Shown here piece by piece: positions 16,741 to 23,276 of a stretch of 23,276 bases of DNA. How positions within the stretch are numbered: the stretch's first letter is position 1; every line of letters begins with the position of its first letter. This DNA comes from an uncultured Collinsella sp. (lineage in GTDB: Bacteria; Actinomycetota; Coriobacteriia; Coriobacteriales; Coriobacteriaceae), in assembly GCA_902491055.1 (NCBI GenBank), contig CABUGI010000024.1, positions 1 through 23,276 on the forward strand, read 5' to 3'. The position numbers and the translations under genes are program-made. The notes under the pieces were generated by a model. The model saw only the letters and a program-made list of their open reading frames with translations. It did no database searches and had not been told where the DNA came from.

Positions 16741-18011
16741 TGAAGCAGACCACCAACACCGCTGCTACCACGCTCGAGCAGGTTAATGCGATGCCTGCGG
16801 CGACTTGGGGTTGGCTCAAGATGAACCAGACCAAGCTTGAGCTTTCGGACGAGCTTGCCGCCGCTCCCACCGAGGCCGTTGAGGTCGAGGGCTTGGACGA
16901 GCAGTTTGCCGGCACGGCCGACGCGTTCGACGCTGCCATGGACACCATGGCCGAGCGCTTCCCCGAGCGCCGCGCCTCCGCCCCCGGTGATGCCGCCGAC
17001 CGCGCCCGCATCACGCCCGAGACCGAGCTTGACGTGCCCGCCACCTCCATCTACCAGGCCGGTGCCATCAAGCTGGAGGAGGAGCTCTCCCCCGCCGAGG
17101 CCTTCGAAACCGGCATGGGCGAGGCTGCCTACGCCTACTTGGCCGAGCACGCCACCAAGCACATCGTCATCGATGTGCCCACATACAAGCACGCCACGGT
17201 TACCGTGCACGTGAGCGGTGTCGATGCCGCCGCGGCCATCGCCGCCGTCGACGTCGTCGCTCGTCCCCAGTCGACGCTCGATCTGCAGATCGCCCTAGAC
17301 TCCCCCGTTACCGGCGAGGGCGTCGTGGGATCCGTGCTACGCGTGTGTGCCCACGAGTACGCCACCGTCAACGTGACCTGCACGCAGACGCTCGACGATA
17401 GCTGGATCGCGCTCGACGACACCGGTCTATTCCTAGACGAGGGCGCGCGCGTCAACGTGCAGCACACCGTCCTGGGTGCCGGTGCCAGCGCCACCGGCCT
17501 CGCCGGCGACCTGTTGGGCGATACCGCCAAGGTCACCATCGATACTGACTACCTGGGCGCCCGAGAGCAGGTGCACGACTTTAACTACGAGCTGCGCCAC
17601 CGCGGTCGTAAGACCGAGTGCGAGATCGACGCCAACGGCGTGCTGACCGGCACGTCCAAGAAGGTCTACCGCGGCACCATCGACCTCGTGCACGGCTGCA
17701 AGGGCGCAACCGGCACCGAGCGCGAGACCGTGCTGCTCGCCAACAAGGGCGTCGACAACAAAACCGTCCCCGTCATCCTCTGCGACGAGGACGACGTCGC
17801 CGGCAACCACGGCGCCACCATCGGTCACGTCCGCGACGAGCAGCTGTTCTACCTCGCCTGCCGCGGCCTTGACCAAAATGCCGCCGAGGACCTGTTCATC
17901 CGCGCCAAGCTGGAGGACGCCGCGCTTTCCGCCACCGACGAGCGCACCCGCGCCGCCGTCGTCCGCCTGGGCAACAACCTGATCGACAACTTTGAAGAGG
18001 AGCTCGCATGA
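16740..18011 (+). CDS. sufD: Fe-S cluster assembly protein SufD
   Basis: A 423-residue paralogue of SufB that pairs with it in the SufBC2D complex. The N-terminus has the family-like MPAATWGWLKMNQTKLEL segment. The C-terminal beta-helix ends in DDVAGNHGATIGHVRDEQLFYLACRGL. His357 in GNHGAT corresponds to E. coli SufD His360, which is needed for iron loading. The ATG overlaps the sufB stop (TAATG). The same frame stays open upstream inside sufB, but that part is out of frame with sufB and is a shadow. The stop overlaps the sufS start as ATGA. Sequence is rich in Ala and Asp in the first 100 residues, where SufD proteins diverge most. Confidence 0.94.
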   Translation: MKQTTNTAATTLEQVNAMPAATWGWLKMNQTKLELSDELAAAPTEAVEVEGLDEQFAGTADAFDAAMDTMAERFPERRASAPGDAADRARITPETELDVPATSIYQAGAIKLEEELSPAEAFETGMGEAAYAYLAEHATKHIVIDVPTYKHATVTVHVSGVDAAAAIAAVDVVARPQSTLDLQIALDSPVTGEGVVGSVLRVCAHEYATVNVTCTQTLDDSWIALDDTGLFLDEGARVNVQHTVLGAGASATGLAGDLLGDTAKVTIDTDYLGAREQVHDFNYELRHRGRKTECEIDANGVLTGTSKKVYRGTIDLVHGCKGATGTERETVLLANKGVDNKTVPVILCDEDDVAGNHGATIGHVRDEQLFYLACRGLDQNAAEDLFIRAKLEDAALSATDERTRAAVVRLGNNLIDNFEEELA

Positions 18012-19333
18012 TCGACACCGAGCACGTTAAATGCGATACCTGTACCGCACCGGAGCCTATGGAGCTCGACGCCAGCGACGAGGCCTCGCGCGGCTGGCCT
18101 ACCGTCGACATCGAGACCAATCCCTACAAGGCACAGTTCCCGCTGTTCCAGCAGCACCCTGAGATCGCCTTCCTCGATAGTGCCGCCACCGCGCAGCGCC
18201 CTGCCTGCGTGCTCGACGCCGAGCGCGACTTCTATCAGCGCATGAACGCCAACCCCCTGCGTGGCCTGTACTCGCTGTCCGTCGAGGCCACTGAGGCCAT
18301 CGCGAAGGTCCGCCAGCAGATCGCCGACCTCATCGGCGCTCCCCAGGCCAACGAGGTCGTCTTCACCCGCAACACGAGCGAGTCGCTCAACCTGGTCGCC
18401 AAGAGCTTTGCGCCCACGGTGCTCGAGCCCGGTGACGAGGTCGTCATTTCCATCATGGAGCACCACTCCAACCTAATCCCGTGGCAGCAGGTCTGCCGCG
18501 AGACCGGCGCCAAGCTCGTCTACCTCTACCCCACCAAGACCGGCCAGCTCACGACCGAGGAGGTTCTTGCCAAGGTTGGTCCCAAAACCAAGATTCTGGC
18601 CGTGGGTCAGGTCTCTAACGTGCTGGGCGTCGAGAACCCGGTCAAGAACCTCGGCAAGCTCGTGCACAAGTACGGCGGCTACCTGGTCGTCGACGGTGCG
18701 CAGTCGCTGCCGCACATGCCGGTCGATGTGGCCGACCTGGGCGCCGACTTCTTTGCCTTTAGCGCGCACAAGGCCATGGGCCCCATGGGCATCGGCGTGC
18801 TGTGGGGAAAGATGGACCTGCTCAACGCCATGCCGCCCATGCTCACCGGCGGCGAAATGATCGATTCGGTCACCGAGCAGGACGCCGTCTGGGCGCCCGT
18901 CCCCGAGAAATTCGAGGCCGGCACGCAGGACGCCGCCGGCATCTTCGCCACGGGTGCGGCACTCGACTACCTGGTCAACACGGTGGGTTACGAGAACATC
19001 CAGGCCCGCGAGCAGGCACTCGTCCACTATCTGATGGGCGAACTCATGCAGCTCGACTTTGTCCAGATCATCGGCTCCATCTATTGGGACAACCACCACG
19101 GCGTTGTGAGCTTTAACGTCAAGGGCATCCACCCGCACGACGTCGCGAGCATCATGGACATGGACGGCGTCTGCATCCGCGCCGGCCACCACTGCGCGCA
19201 GCCGCTGCTCACCTGGCTGGGCGTCGAGAACCTTGCCTGCTGCCGCGCCAGCGTGGCCTTCTACAACGACAAGGCCGACATCGACAAGTTCATCGCCGGT
19301 CTGCATCACGTTTGGAGCACGTTCAATGGGTAA
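18008..19333 (+). CDS. sufS: Cysteine desulfurase SufS (class V aminotransferase, group II)
   Basis: A 441-residue PLP enzyme that takes sulfur from L-cysteine and hands it to SufU. Key residues are His152/153 in MEHHSN, Asp229 in VVDGAQ, the PLP lysine Lys255 in FSAHKAMGP, and the active-site Cys396 in RAGHHCAQPL. RAGHHC is the SufS (group II) signature. Compared with E. coli SufS there are about 38 extra residues at the N-terminus, containing KCDTCTAP (Cys9-x2-Cys12). Cys411-Cys412 lie in ENLACCRASVAFYN, where many SufS proteins lack cysteines. The start overlaps the sufD stop (ATGA) with AGAGGAG upstream, so the extended N-terminus is probably real. The stop lies 8 nt inside sufU. Confidence 0.94.
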   Translation: MIDTEHVKCDTCTAPEPMELDASDEASRGWPTVDIETNPYKAQFPLFQQHPEIAFLDSAATAQRPACVLDAERDFYQRMNANPLRGLYSLSVEATEAIAKVRQQIADLIGAPQANEVVFTRNTSESLNLVAKSFAPTVLEPGDEVVISIMEHHSNLIPWQQVCRETGAKLVYLYPTKTGQLTTEEVLAKVGPKTKILAVGQVSNVLGVENPVKNLGKLVHKYGGYLVVDGAQSLPHMPVDVADLGADFFAFSAHKAMGPMGIGVLWGKMDLLNAMPPMLTGGEMIDSVTEQDAVWAPVPEKFEAGTQDAAGIFATGAALDYLVNTVGYENIQAREQALVHYLMGELMQLDFVQIIGSIYWDNHHGVVSFNVKGIHPHDVASIMDMDGVCIRAGHHCAQPLLTWLGVENLACCRASVAFYNDKADIDKFIAGLHHVWSTFNG

Positions 19334-19760
19334 TCTATACACCTCCACCACGTTTATGGAGCACAACTCGCACCCCGACTATAAGTACGAGATGGATGCC
19401 CCCACGCACGAGCACGACGGCATCAACCCCAGCTGCGGCGACGAGCTCACCTTGCAGCTGCGCGTCGAGAACGGCGTGATCGAGGAGGCCTCCTTTACCG
19501 GCCACGGCTGCGCCATCAGTCAGGCCAGTGCCGACATCATGGCCGACCTCATCACCGGCGAGACCGTCGAGGAAGCTCACCGCCTGGCAGAGCTCTTCCT
19601 CGCCATGATCCGCGGCGAGCAGCTCTCCGAGGAGGATCTGGAAGACCTGGATGAGGCCGCCCAGCTCCAGGACATCTCGCACATGCCCGCCCGCGTCAAG
19701 TGCGCCGAGCTCGCCTGGCGCACCCTCGACGGCATGCTCGAGGGACAAGCTAACCAGTAG
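19326..19760 (+). CDS. sufU: Zinc-dependent sulfurtransferase SufU
   Basis: A 144-residue SufU-type member of the NifU/IscU fold. The three conserved cysteines are Cys37 (NPSCGDEL, with Asp39), Cys62 (GHGCAIS) and Cys126 (VKCAELAW). The insertion between the second and third Cys, with LSEEDLEDLDEAAQL, is the feature that separates zinc-binding SufU from IscU. In Gram-positive bacteria SufU accepts persulfide sulfur from SufS and passes it to SufBCD. The ATG at 19326 overlaps the last 8 nt of sufS, with GGAG about 8 nt upstream. Last gene of the operon; a strong terminator follows. Confidence 0.95.
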   Translation: MGNLYTSTTFMEHNSHPDYKYEMDAPTHEHDGINPSCGDELTLQLRVENGVIEEASFTGHGCAISQASADIMADLITGETVEEAHRLAELFLAMIRGEQLSEEDLEDLDEAAQLQDISHMPARVKCAELAWRTLDGMLEGQANQ

Positions 19761-19792
19761 CGTATGCTCCGAATCCAAGGTTTTTGATTGCC

Positions 19793-19822
19793 GAGCCGCC
19801 CGATACGGGCGGCTCTGTTTTT
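19793..19822 (+). terminator. Rho-independent terminator of the suf operon
   Basis: A perfect 10-bp GC-rich stem, GAGCCGCCCG (19793-19802) and CGGGCGGCTC (19806-19815), with an ATA loop, is followed by TGTTTTT. It begins 32 nt after the sufU stop. This is the strongest terminator in the window. Confidence 0.93.
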
Positions 19823-20418
19823 CCTAATGAGCACGAACACACAAAATCAGCGCGTCCGGCGCCCCGTCTGTCATTTACCACACAGCAGACGCGAACACGG
19901 GCGTTTTCCACAGCACCAAAGGCCTGCGGCAGGGCCCCGGACCCGCCAACCAAAACGCCAAGTCCCGTTCTGCTGAGCTCCGACTCGCTTCGCGCCTGCA
20001 GCAGAAGGGTCCCATAGGATGCGGCGTGCATTTTTGCGAGTATTCAGCACGCCAAGCTGTATGTATACGCATCGAAAGCGTTAATCAACGTCTCCAAGCG
20101 CATATATATTGTGTTTTAGAGCAAGCATCGCGGTCTCAGGGATCACATACATGCGCTTCGGAGGCGCATCGGAAGGCATAAATAGCTTCGGAACCCGTAT
20201 GTTGCAAGATTGCGGCAGTGCCGACAGCACCACGATGCTGAAAACTCCGTTTTTTGCACGGCGCAGACGGGGGTAGGCACGGGCAAACCCGGACTGAGTT
20301 GTTATTTTATGCAAGATGACGATTGTTCTATGCATATTAAGAAGTGCAGTTACCGTACCAAGCTTTTGAACGCTGGTTGCGGCGTATGGACGACCCCAGC
20401 TGCGGTGAACAGGCGACC
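19823..20418. other. Intergenic region without a convincing gene; nested inverted repeats in its first part
   Basis: About 600 bp between the suf terminator and the end of the transposase gene. I see no reading frame with family resemblance and a ribosome-binding site. Positions 19897-20006 hold two adjacent hairpin-forming units. In the first, GGCGTTTT (19900-19907) pairs with AAAACGCC (19952-19959), with ACGG/CCGT flanks. In the second, TTCTGCTG (19968-19975) pairs with CAGCAGAA (19999-20006). An ATGCGC/GCGCAT hairpin lies near 20151-20169. An 84-codon frame on the minus strand (20335-20081) has no ribosome-binding site and no recognisable domain. The region could be decayed sequence, a structured RNA, or REP-type DNA related to the neighbouring transposase. 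Confidence 0.4.
20273..20291 (+). repeat. Possible REP-like element: GTAG followed by a small hairpin
   Basis: GTAG (20273-20276) is followed by CGGG-CAAA-CCCG (20280-20291). REP elements mobilised by RAYT transposases typically have a GTAG-type tetranucleotide 5' of a short imperfect hairpin, and a RAYT gene ends 128 bp away. The stem here is only 4 bp (5 with an adjacent G-A mismatch ignored), so this may be chance. Confidence 0.25.
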
Positions 20419-21231
20419 TTACATCACGTTTCCGCCAGCCCGCATCGCCGTTCGCGCGCGGGCGCGCACGATACGAGAGACGGTACTTTTGCCAATCCCG
20501 GTATACCGCTCAATCTGGCGCACCGTAAAGCCGGCATTGTTCAATCCAACAATAACGGTATCGCGCTGCGCCGGCGGTGCAGTTTTAACCCCATTGAGCG
20601 GAACCCCGAGGCTCTTCGCCATCTTGTCGGCAAAGGCGTGGCGTTCCCACTCTGTCTCTTTCATATCGCACAGCGCCGGCTCGCTACCGTCGGGCGTCGA
20701 AAGCGAATAGGCAGCAAAGCCCTCGGCAGAACCAAAAAGCTCAAGCACGCAAGAAGGATCAGAAAATCCCCTCGCGACATCAGCCGCGTCACCGTCGTAA
20801 GCGCACAAATGCTCCGCAAAGCTGCTCCAGGGATATCGTTCGATTAGGCTAACGCCCGCCTCCTGCGGATCGGCGTGTACGGAGCGAATAGCCTCCATCA
20901 CCTGCCAGTCGGTATCGAGCGAGCGCCGGTCAAAACGGTTCTGGAACAGATGACCCGTGCGCCCCGTGCGTTTATTGAACCGCCGCGCGTACGTCAAAAG
21001 CAGCCGGTGCATCGCCGCGCTCATCCTGTCCTCGTAATCTGAAAGCACCAAATGCACGTGATTGCCCATAAGGCACCAAGCGATAACCGTCACGCCCTCC
21101 TCGCGGCAGCACTCGCGCATCAGCTCCAAAAACTCCCACCGGTCTTCATCGCCCTCAAAGATGAGCTGCTTGCCCGTACCGCGGGCACAGACATGGTAAA
21201 AGCCGGTAACCGTTCTCCAAACGCGCTGCAT
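20419..21231 (-). CDS. REP-associated tyrosine transposase (RAYT), IS200-like Y1 HUH family
   Basis: A 270-residue protein with an IS200-like Y1 transposase domain in its first 140 residues. FYHVCARG leads in, CLMGNHVHLVL carries the HUH motif (His58, His60), and LLLTYARRFNKRTGRTGHLFQNRF carries the candidate catalytic Tyr81. YPWSSF (133-138) is typical of RAYT proteins. The C-terminus has an added helix-turn-helix, FTVRQIERYTGIGKSTVSRIV (236-256), which is a frequent extension in actinobacterial members. The frame is open to 21444. I chose ATG 21231 because GAAGGGAG precedes it and the family homology begins at FYHV. RAYTs nick single-stranded DNA at REP hairpins and are usually single-copy, domesticated genes rather than active IS. 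No IS-like terminal pair was confirmed. Confidence 0.87.
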   Translation of the reverse strand: MQRVWRTVTGFYHVCARGTGKQLIFEGDEDRWEFLELMRECCREEGVTVIAWCLMGNHVHLVLSDYEDRMSAAMHRLLLTYARRFNKRTGRTGHLFQNRFDRRSLDTDWQVMEAIRSVHADPQEAGVSLIERYPWSSFAEHLCAYDGDAADVARGFSDPSCVLELFGSAEGFAAYSLSTPDGSEPALCDMKETEWERHAFADKMAKSLGVPLNGVKTAPPAQRDTVIVGLNNAGFTVRQIERYTGIGKSTVSRIVRARARTAMRAGGNVM

Positions 21232-21634
21232 GGCGCTCCCTTCGCCGGGATCTGCTTGCCATCCAATACAGCATGATTGAAGCGTGCCATCAAAACATTC
21301 ACGCAAAACAATACACTCGCGCGGCCAAAGGCAGTAAACAGGCGGCGAACGGCACCGTTGCAACAGGTCAACCCCTGCAACGCTTACAAGGGCTGACCAA
21401 AAGCTCGCCCAAAACGGACCCCCTCTACGGAAGTTCACGACCACAGAACATAGAGTTAAACCGTTTCAATTTAAACTTCCGGACTTCTCGCTACGAAAAC
21501 TGAGCCGTTCGCCGAATATTCCGTGCATTTCGCGGTATTATAGGGGCTGCATGTCATGTCCCTTTCGAAGGGTCGCCCGGCAATCGCCAGCCACGACCCC
21601 CAGACGGGACGCCAACACGATAGAGAGGAGAGGC
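21232..21634. promoter_or_regulatory. Intergenic region with candidate promoter of the scaffold/GGGtGRT operon
   Basis: About 400 bp with no supportable gene; the longer frames here are upstream extensions of the flanking genes. An 8-bp perfect inverted repeat, CGGAAGTT (21428-21435) and AACTTCCG (21474-21481), encloses 38 nt. Downstream are the palindrome GAATATTC (21514-21521) and a -10-like TATTAT (21536-21541). The latter lies about 95 nt upstream of the scaffold gene and lacks a clear -35. TGGGACAA half-sites like those at suf were not seen. The palindrome just upstream of the -10 could be a regulatory site. Confidence 0.3.
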
Positions 21635-22369
21635 ATGCAGTACTCACAGGAAGTGGAGAACATGTGCCCCGTTGCCAAGGGTGCATACCACGGCCCCGCA
21701 CCCATCCCCGAGGAGGGCAAGTGGGTCCAGGCTAAGGAGATTTCTGACATCTCCGGTCTTACGCACGGTGTGGGTTGGTGCGCACCTCAGCAGGGCGCCT
21801 GCAAGCTCACGCTGAACGTCAAGGACGGCATCATCGAGGAGGCCCTCGTTGAGACCATCGGCTGCTCGGGCATGACCCACTCTGCCGCCATGGCTTCCGA
21901 GATCCTTCCCGGCAAGACCATCCTCGAGGCCCTTAACACCGACCTCGTCTGCGACGCCATCAACGTTGCTATGCGCGAGATCTTCCTGCAGATCGTTTAC
22001 GGCCGCAGCCAGACCGCGTTCTCCGAGGGCGGCCTGCCCGTGGGCGCCTCCCTCGACGACCTCGGCAAGGGCCTTCGCTCTCAGGTCGGTACCATGTTCG
22101 GCACCAAGGCCAAGGGCGCTCGTTACCTCGAGCTCGCTCAGGGCTACGTCACCCGCATGGCTCTCAACGACAAGAACGAGATCATCGCGTTCGAGTTCCT
22201 GAACCTCGGTAAGTTCACCGACGCCGTCAAGGCCGGCAAGACCCCCGAGGAGGCCATCGCTGGCGCTATGGGCCACTATGGTCAGTGGGAGAACGCTGCC
22301 AAGTACATCGACCCGCGCACCGACGAGGAGACTCACTCCGTCGCCAGCGTGTTCCCGGTTCACGAGTAG
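21635..22369 (+). CDS. NifU-like iron-sulfur cluster assembly scaffold homologue
   Basis: A 244-residue protein of the NifU N-terminal-like group, the partner type commonly annotated beside GGGtGRT genes. The core runs from GVGWCAPQQGACKLTLNV (Cys49, Cys56) through IIEEALVETIGCSGMTHSAA (Cys77) to NTDLVCDAIN (Cys106). Cys11 lies near the N-terminus. The third cysteine of canonical NifU/IscU, in the C-terminal helix, has no evident counterpart; that stretch reads GARYLELAQGYV. The C-terminal 80 residues (NLGKFTDAVKAGKTPEEAI...) are extra compared with IscU. The frame is open to 21551, but ATG 21635 has GAGAGGAG just before it and fits the family start. It lies 18 bp upstream of the GGGtGRT gene, in one operon. 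Scaffold chemistry is inferred; true cluster binding is untested here. Confidence 0.85.
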   Translation: MQYSQEVENMCPVAKGAYHGPAPIPEEGKWVQAKEISDISGLTHGVGWCAPQQGACKLTLNVKDGIIEEALVETIGCSGMTHSAAMASEILPGKTILEALNTDLVCDAINVAMREIFLQIVYGRSQTAFSEGGLPVGASLDDLGKGLRSQVGTMFGTKAKGARYLELAQGYVTRMALNDKNEIIAFEFLNLGKFTDAVKAGKTPEEAIAGAMGHYGQWENAAKYIDPRTDEETHSVASVFPVHE

Positions 22370-22387
22370 AAAGGGAGGGAAATAACT

Positions 22388-23276
22388 ATGACTGTTACGT
22401 TCGAAGGTTACGAGCGCCGCGCTGACAAGATCAACAAGTGCCTCGCCGACAACGGCATCGCCTCCCTCGAGGAAGCTCTGCAGATCTGCACCGACAAGGG
22501 CTTCAACCCGCGTGAGATCGTCAACAACACCCAGTCCATCGCCTTCCAGAACGCTGAGTGGGCCTACACCCTCGGCTGCGCTCTCGCCGTCAAGCGCGAG
22601 GCCAAAACCGCTTCTGAGGCTGCTGCCATCATCGGCGAGGGCATCCAGGCCTTCACCGTTCCCGGCTCCGTCGCCGAGGACCGCAAGGTCGGTCTGGGCC
22701 ACGGCAACCTGGGCGCTATGCTGCTCTCCGACGACACCGAGTGCTTCGCCTTCCTGGCTGGCCACGAGTCCTTCGCTGCCGCTGAGGGCGCTATCGGCCT
22801 GGCTCTGAACGCCAACAAGGCTCGCAAGAAGCCGCTGCGCGTCATCCTCAACGGTCTGGGCAAGGACGCTGCTCAGATCATCGCCCGCATCAACGGCTTC
22901 ACCTATGTGAAGACCCAGTTCGACTACTACACGGGCGAGCTCAAGGTCGTCGAGACCATCCCCTACTCCGATGGTCCCCGCGCTGCCGTTAACTGCTACG
23001 GCTCCGACGACGTCCGCGAGGGCGTTGCCATCATGTGGCACGAGAACGTCGACATCTCGATCACCGGTAACTCCACCAACCCCACGCGCTTCCAGCACCC
23101 CGTCGCTGGCACCTACAAGAAGGAGCGCATCGAGGCTGGCAAGAAGTACTTCTCCGTCGCTTCTGGTGGCGGCACTGGCCGTACCCTGCACCCGGACAAC
23201 ATGGGCGCCGGCCCTGCCTCTTACGGCATGACCGACACCATGGGCCGTATGCACTCCGACGCCCAGTTCGCCGGTT
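22388..23276 (+). CDS. GGGtGRT-family protein (3' end cut by window)
   Basis: The frame runs from ATG 22388 to the window end: 296 codons without a stop, beginning MTVTFEGYERRADKINKCL. It carries the family's name-giving motif GGGTGRT at 260-266, followed by LHPDNMGAGPASYGMTD. Other notable segments are VGLGHGNLGAML (101-112), FAFLAGHESFAAAEGAIGLA (120-139) and ILNGLGKDAAQIIA (153-166). Cysteines are at 18, 34, 64, 119 and 203. AGAAAGGGAGGG lies about 8-10 nt upstream. Known family members are somewhat over 300 residues, so only a short C-terminus is missing. The family's function is uncharacterised as far as I know; the preceding NifU-like gene suggests a role with Fe-S clusters or sulfur. 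Codon choice is biased (AAG, AAC, ATC, CTC/CTG, many GCT/GGT), consistent with high expression. Confidence 0.88.
   Translation, partial: MTVTFEGYERRADKINKCLADNGIASLEEALQICTDKGFNPREIVNNTQSIAFQNAEWAYTLGCALAVKREAKTASEAAAIIGEGIQAFTVPGSVAEDRKVGLGHGNLGAMLLSDDTECFAFLAGHESFAAAEGAIGLALNANKARKKPLRVILNGLGKDAAQIIARINGFTYVKTQFDYYTGELKVVETIPYSDGPRAAVNCYGSDDVREGVAIMWHENVDISITGNSTNPTRFQHPVAGTYKKERIEAGKKYFSVASGGGTGRTLHPDNMGAGPASYGMTDTMGRMHSDAQFAG

Noticed and set aside
20081..20335. 84-codon minus-strand frame in the suf-transposase gap
   Set aside because: No ribosome-binding site upstream of the ATG and no recognisable domain. It could be a remnant, but I cannot support it as a gene.
21644..23254. 536-codon open frame on the minus strand opposite the scaffold and GGGtGRT genes
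   Set aside because: It is antisense to two recognised families with good ribosome-binding sites. The translation is Val/Gly/Asp-rich, typical of a GC-rich shadow.
1..23276. CRISPR arrays, tRNA or rRNA genes, riboswitch signatures
   Set aside because: No regularly spaced repeat array, no CCA-ended cloverleaf and no T-box-type GGGTGGAACCGCG motif were seen on either strand by eye.

Overview
The window looks like chromosome of a high-GC anaerobic actinobacterium of the Coriobacteriia, most likely Collinsella or a close relative. This is inferred from three things: the gene order rrf2-sufC-sufB-sufD-sufS-sufU, an LPXTG-type wall protein, and a NifU-like/GGGtGRT gene pair. No rRNA or other definitive taxonomic marker is present.

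Left part (1-8602, all minus strand). The far-left ~1.6 kb is visibly poorer in GC. It carries the N-terminal stump of an acyltransferase-3-like membrane protein and an orphan AAA+ ATPase. Then comes a tight five-gene glycosyltransferase operon, transcribed from about 8660 down to 1692. Its first four genes read as a duplicated two-gene unit (A-B-A'-B'). The fifth encodes a large protein with two GT2 domains. Together they probably build a cell-surface polysaccharide. A divergent gene (8859-9878, plus) encodes a galactofuranosyltransferase-like GT2 enzyme and probably serves the same pathway.

Middle part (9903-13719, minus). A 598-residue protein has the AAA-ATPase-like plus PD-(D/E)XK architecture, but its Walker B and nuclease motifs look eroded. 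Next is a secreted, wall-anchored protein with a possible lysozyme-like head, a long acidic/Ser-rich stalk and an MPKTG sorting signal; a clear terminator follows it.

Right part (13859-23276). An Rrf2/IscR-like regulator with three cysteines is divergent from a complete suf operon (sufC, B, D, S, U, plus). The genes overlap or nearly touch, and the operon ends in a textbook terminator. The regulator-suf intergenic region contains two copies of one palindrome, TGGGACAA-N15-TTGTCCCA, which are a strong candidate for the regulator's operators. About 660 bp of noncoding DNA with nested inverted repeats follows, then a REP-associated tyrosine transposase (minus). The window ends with a two-gene plus-strand operon: a NifU-like Fe-S scaffold homologue and a GGGtGRT-family protein cut by the window edge. 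GGGtGRT is a recognised but functionally uncharacterised family. Its pairing with an Fe-S scaffold homologue, about 2 kb from suf, is the most attractive lead here.
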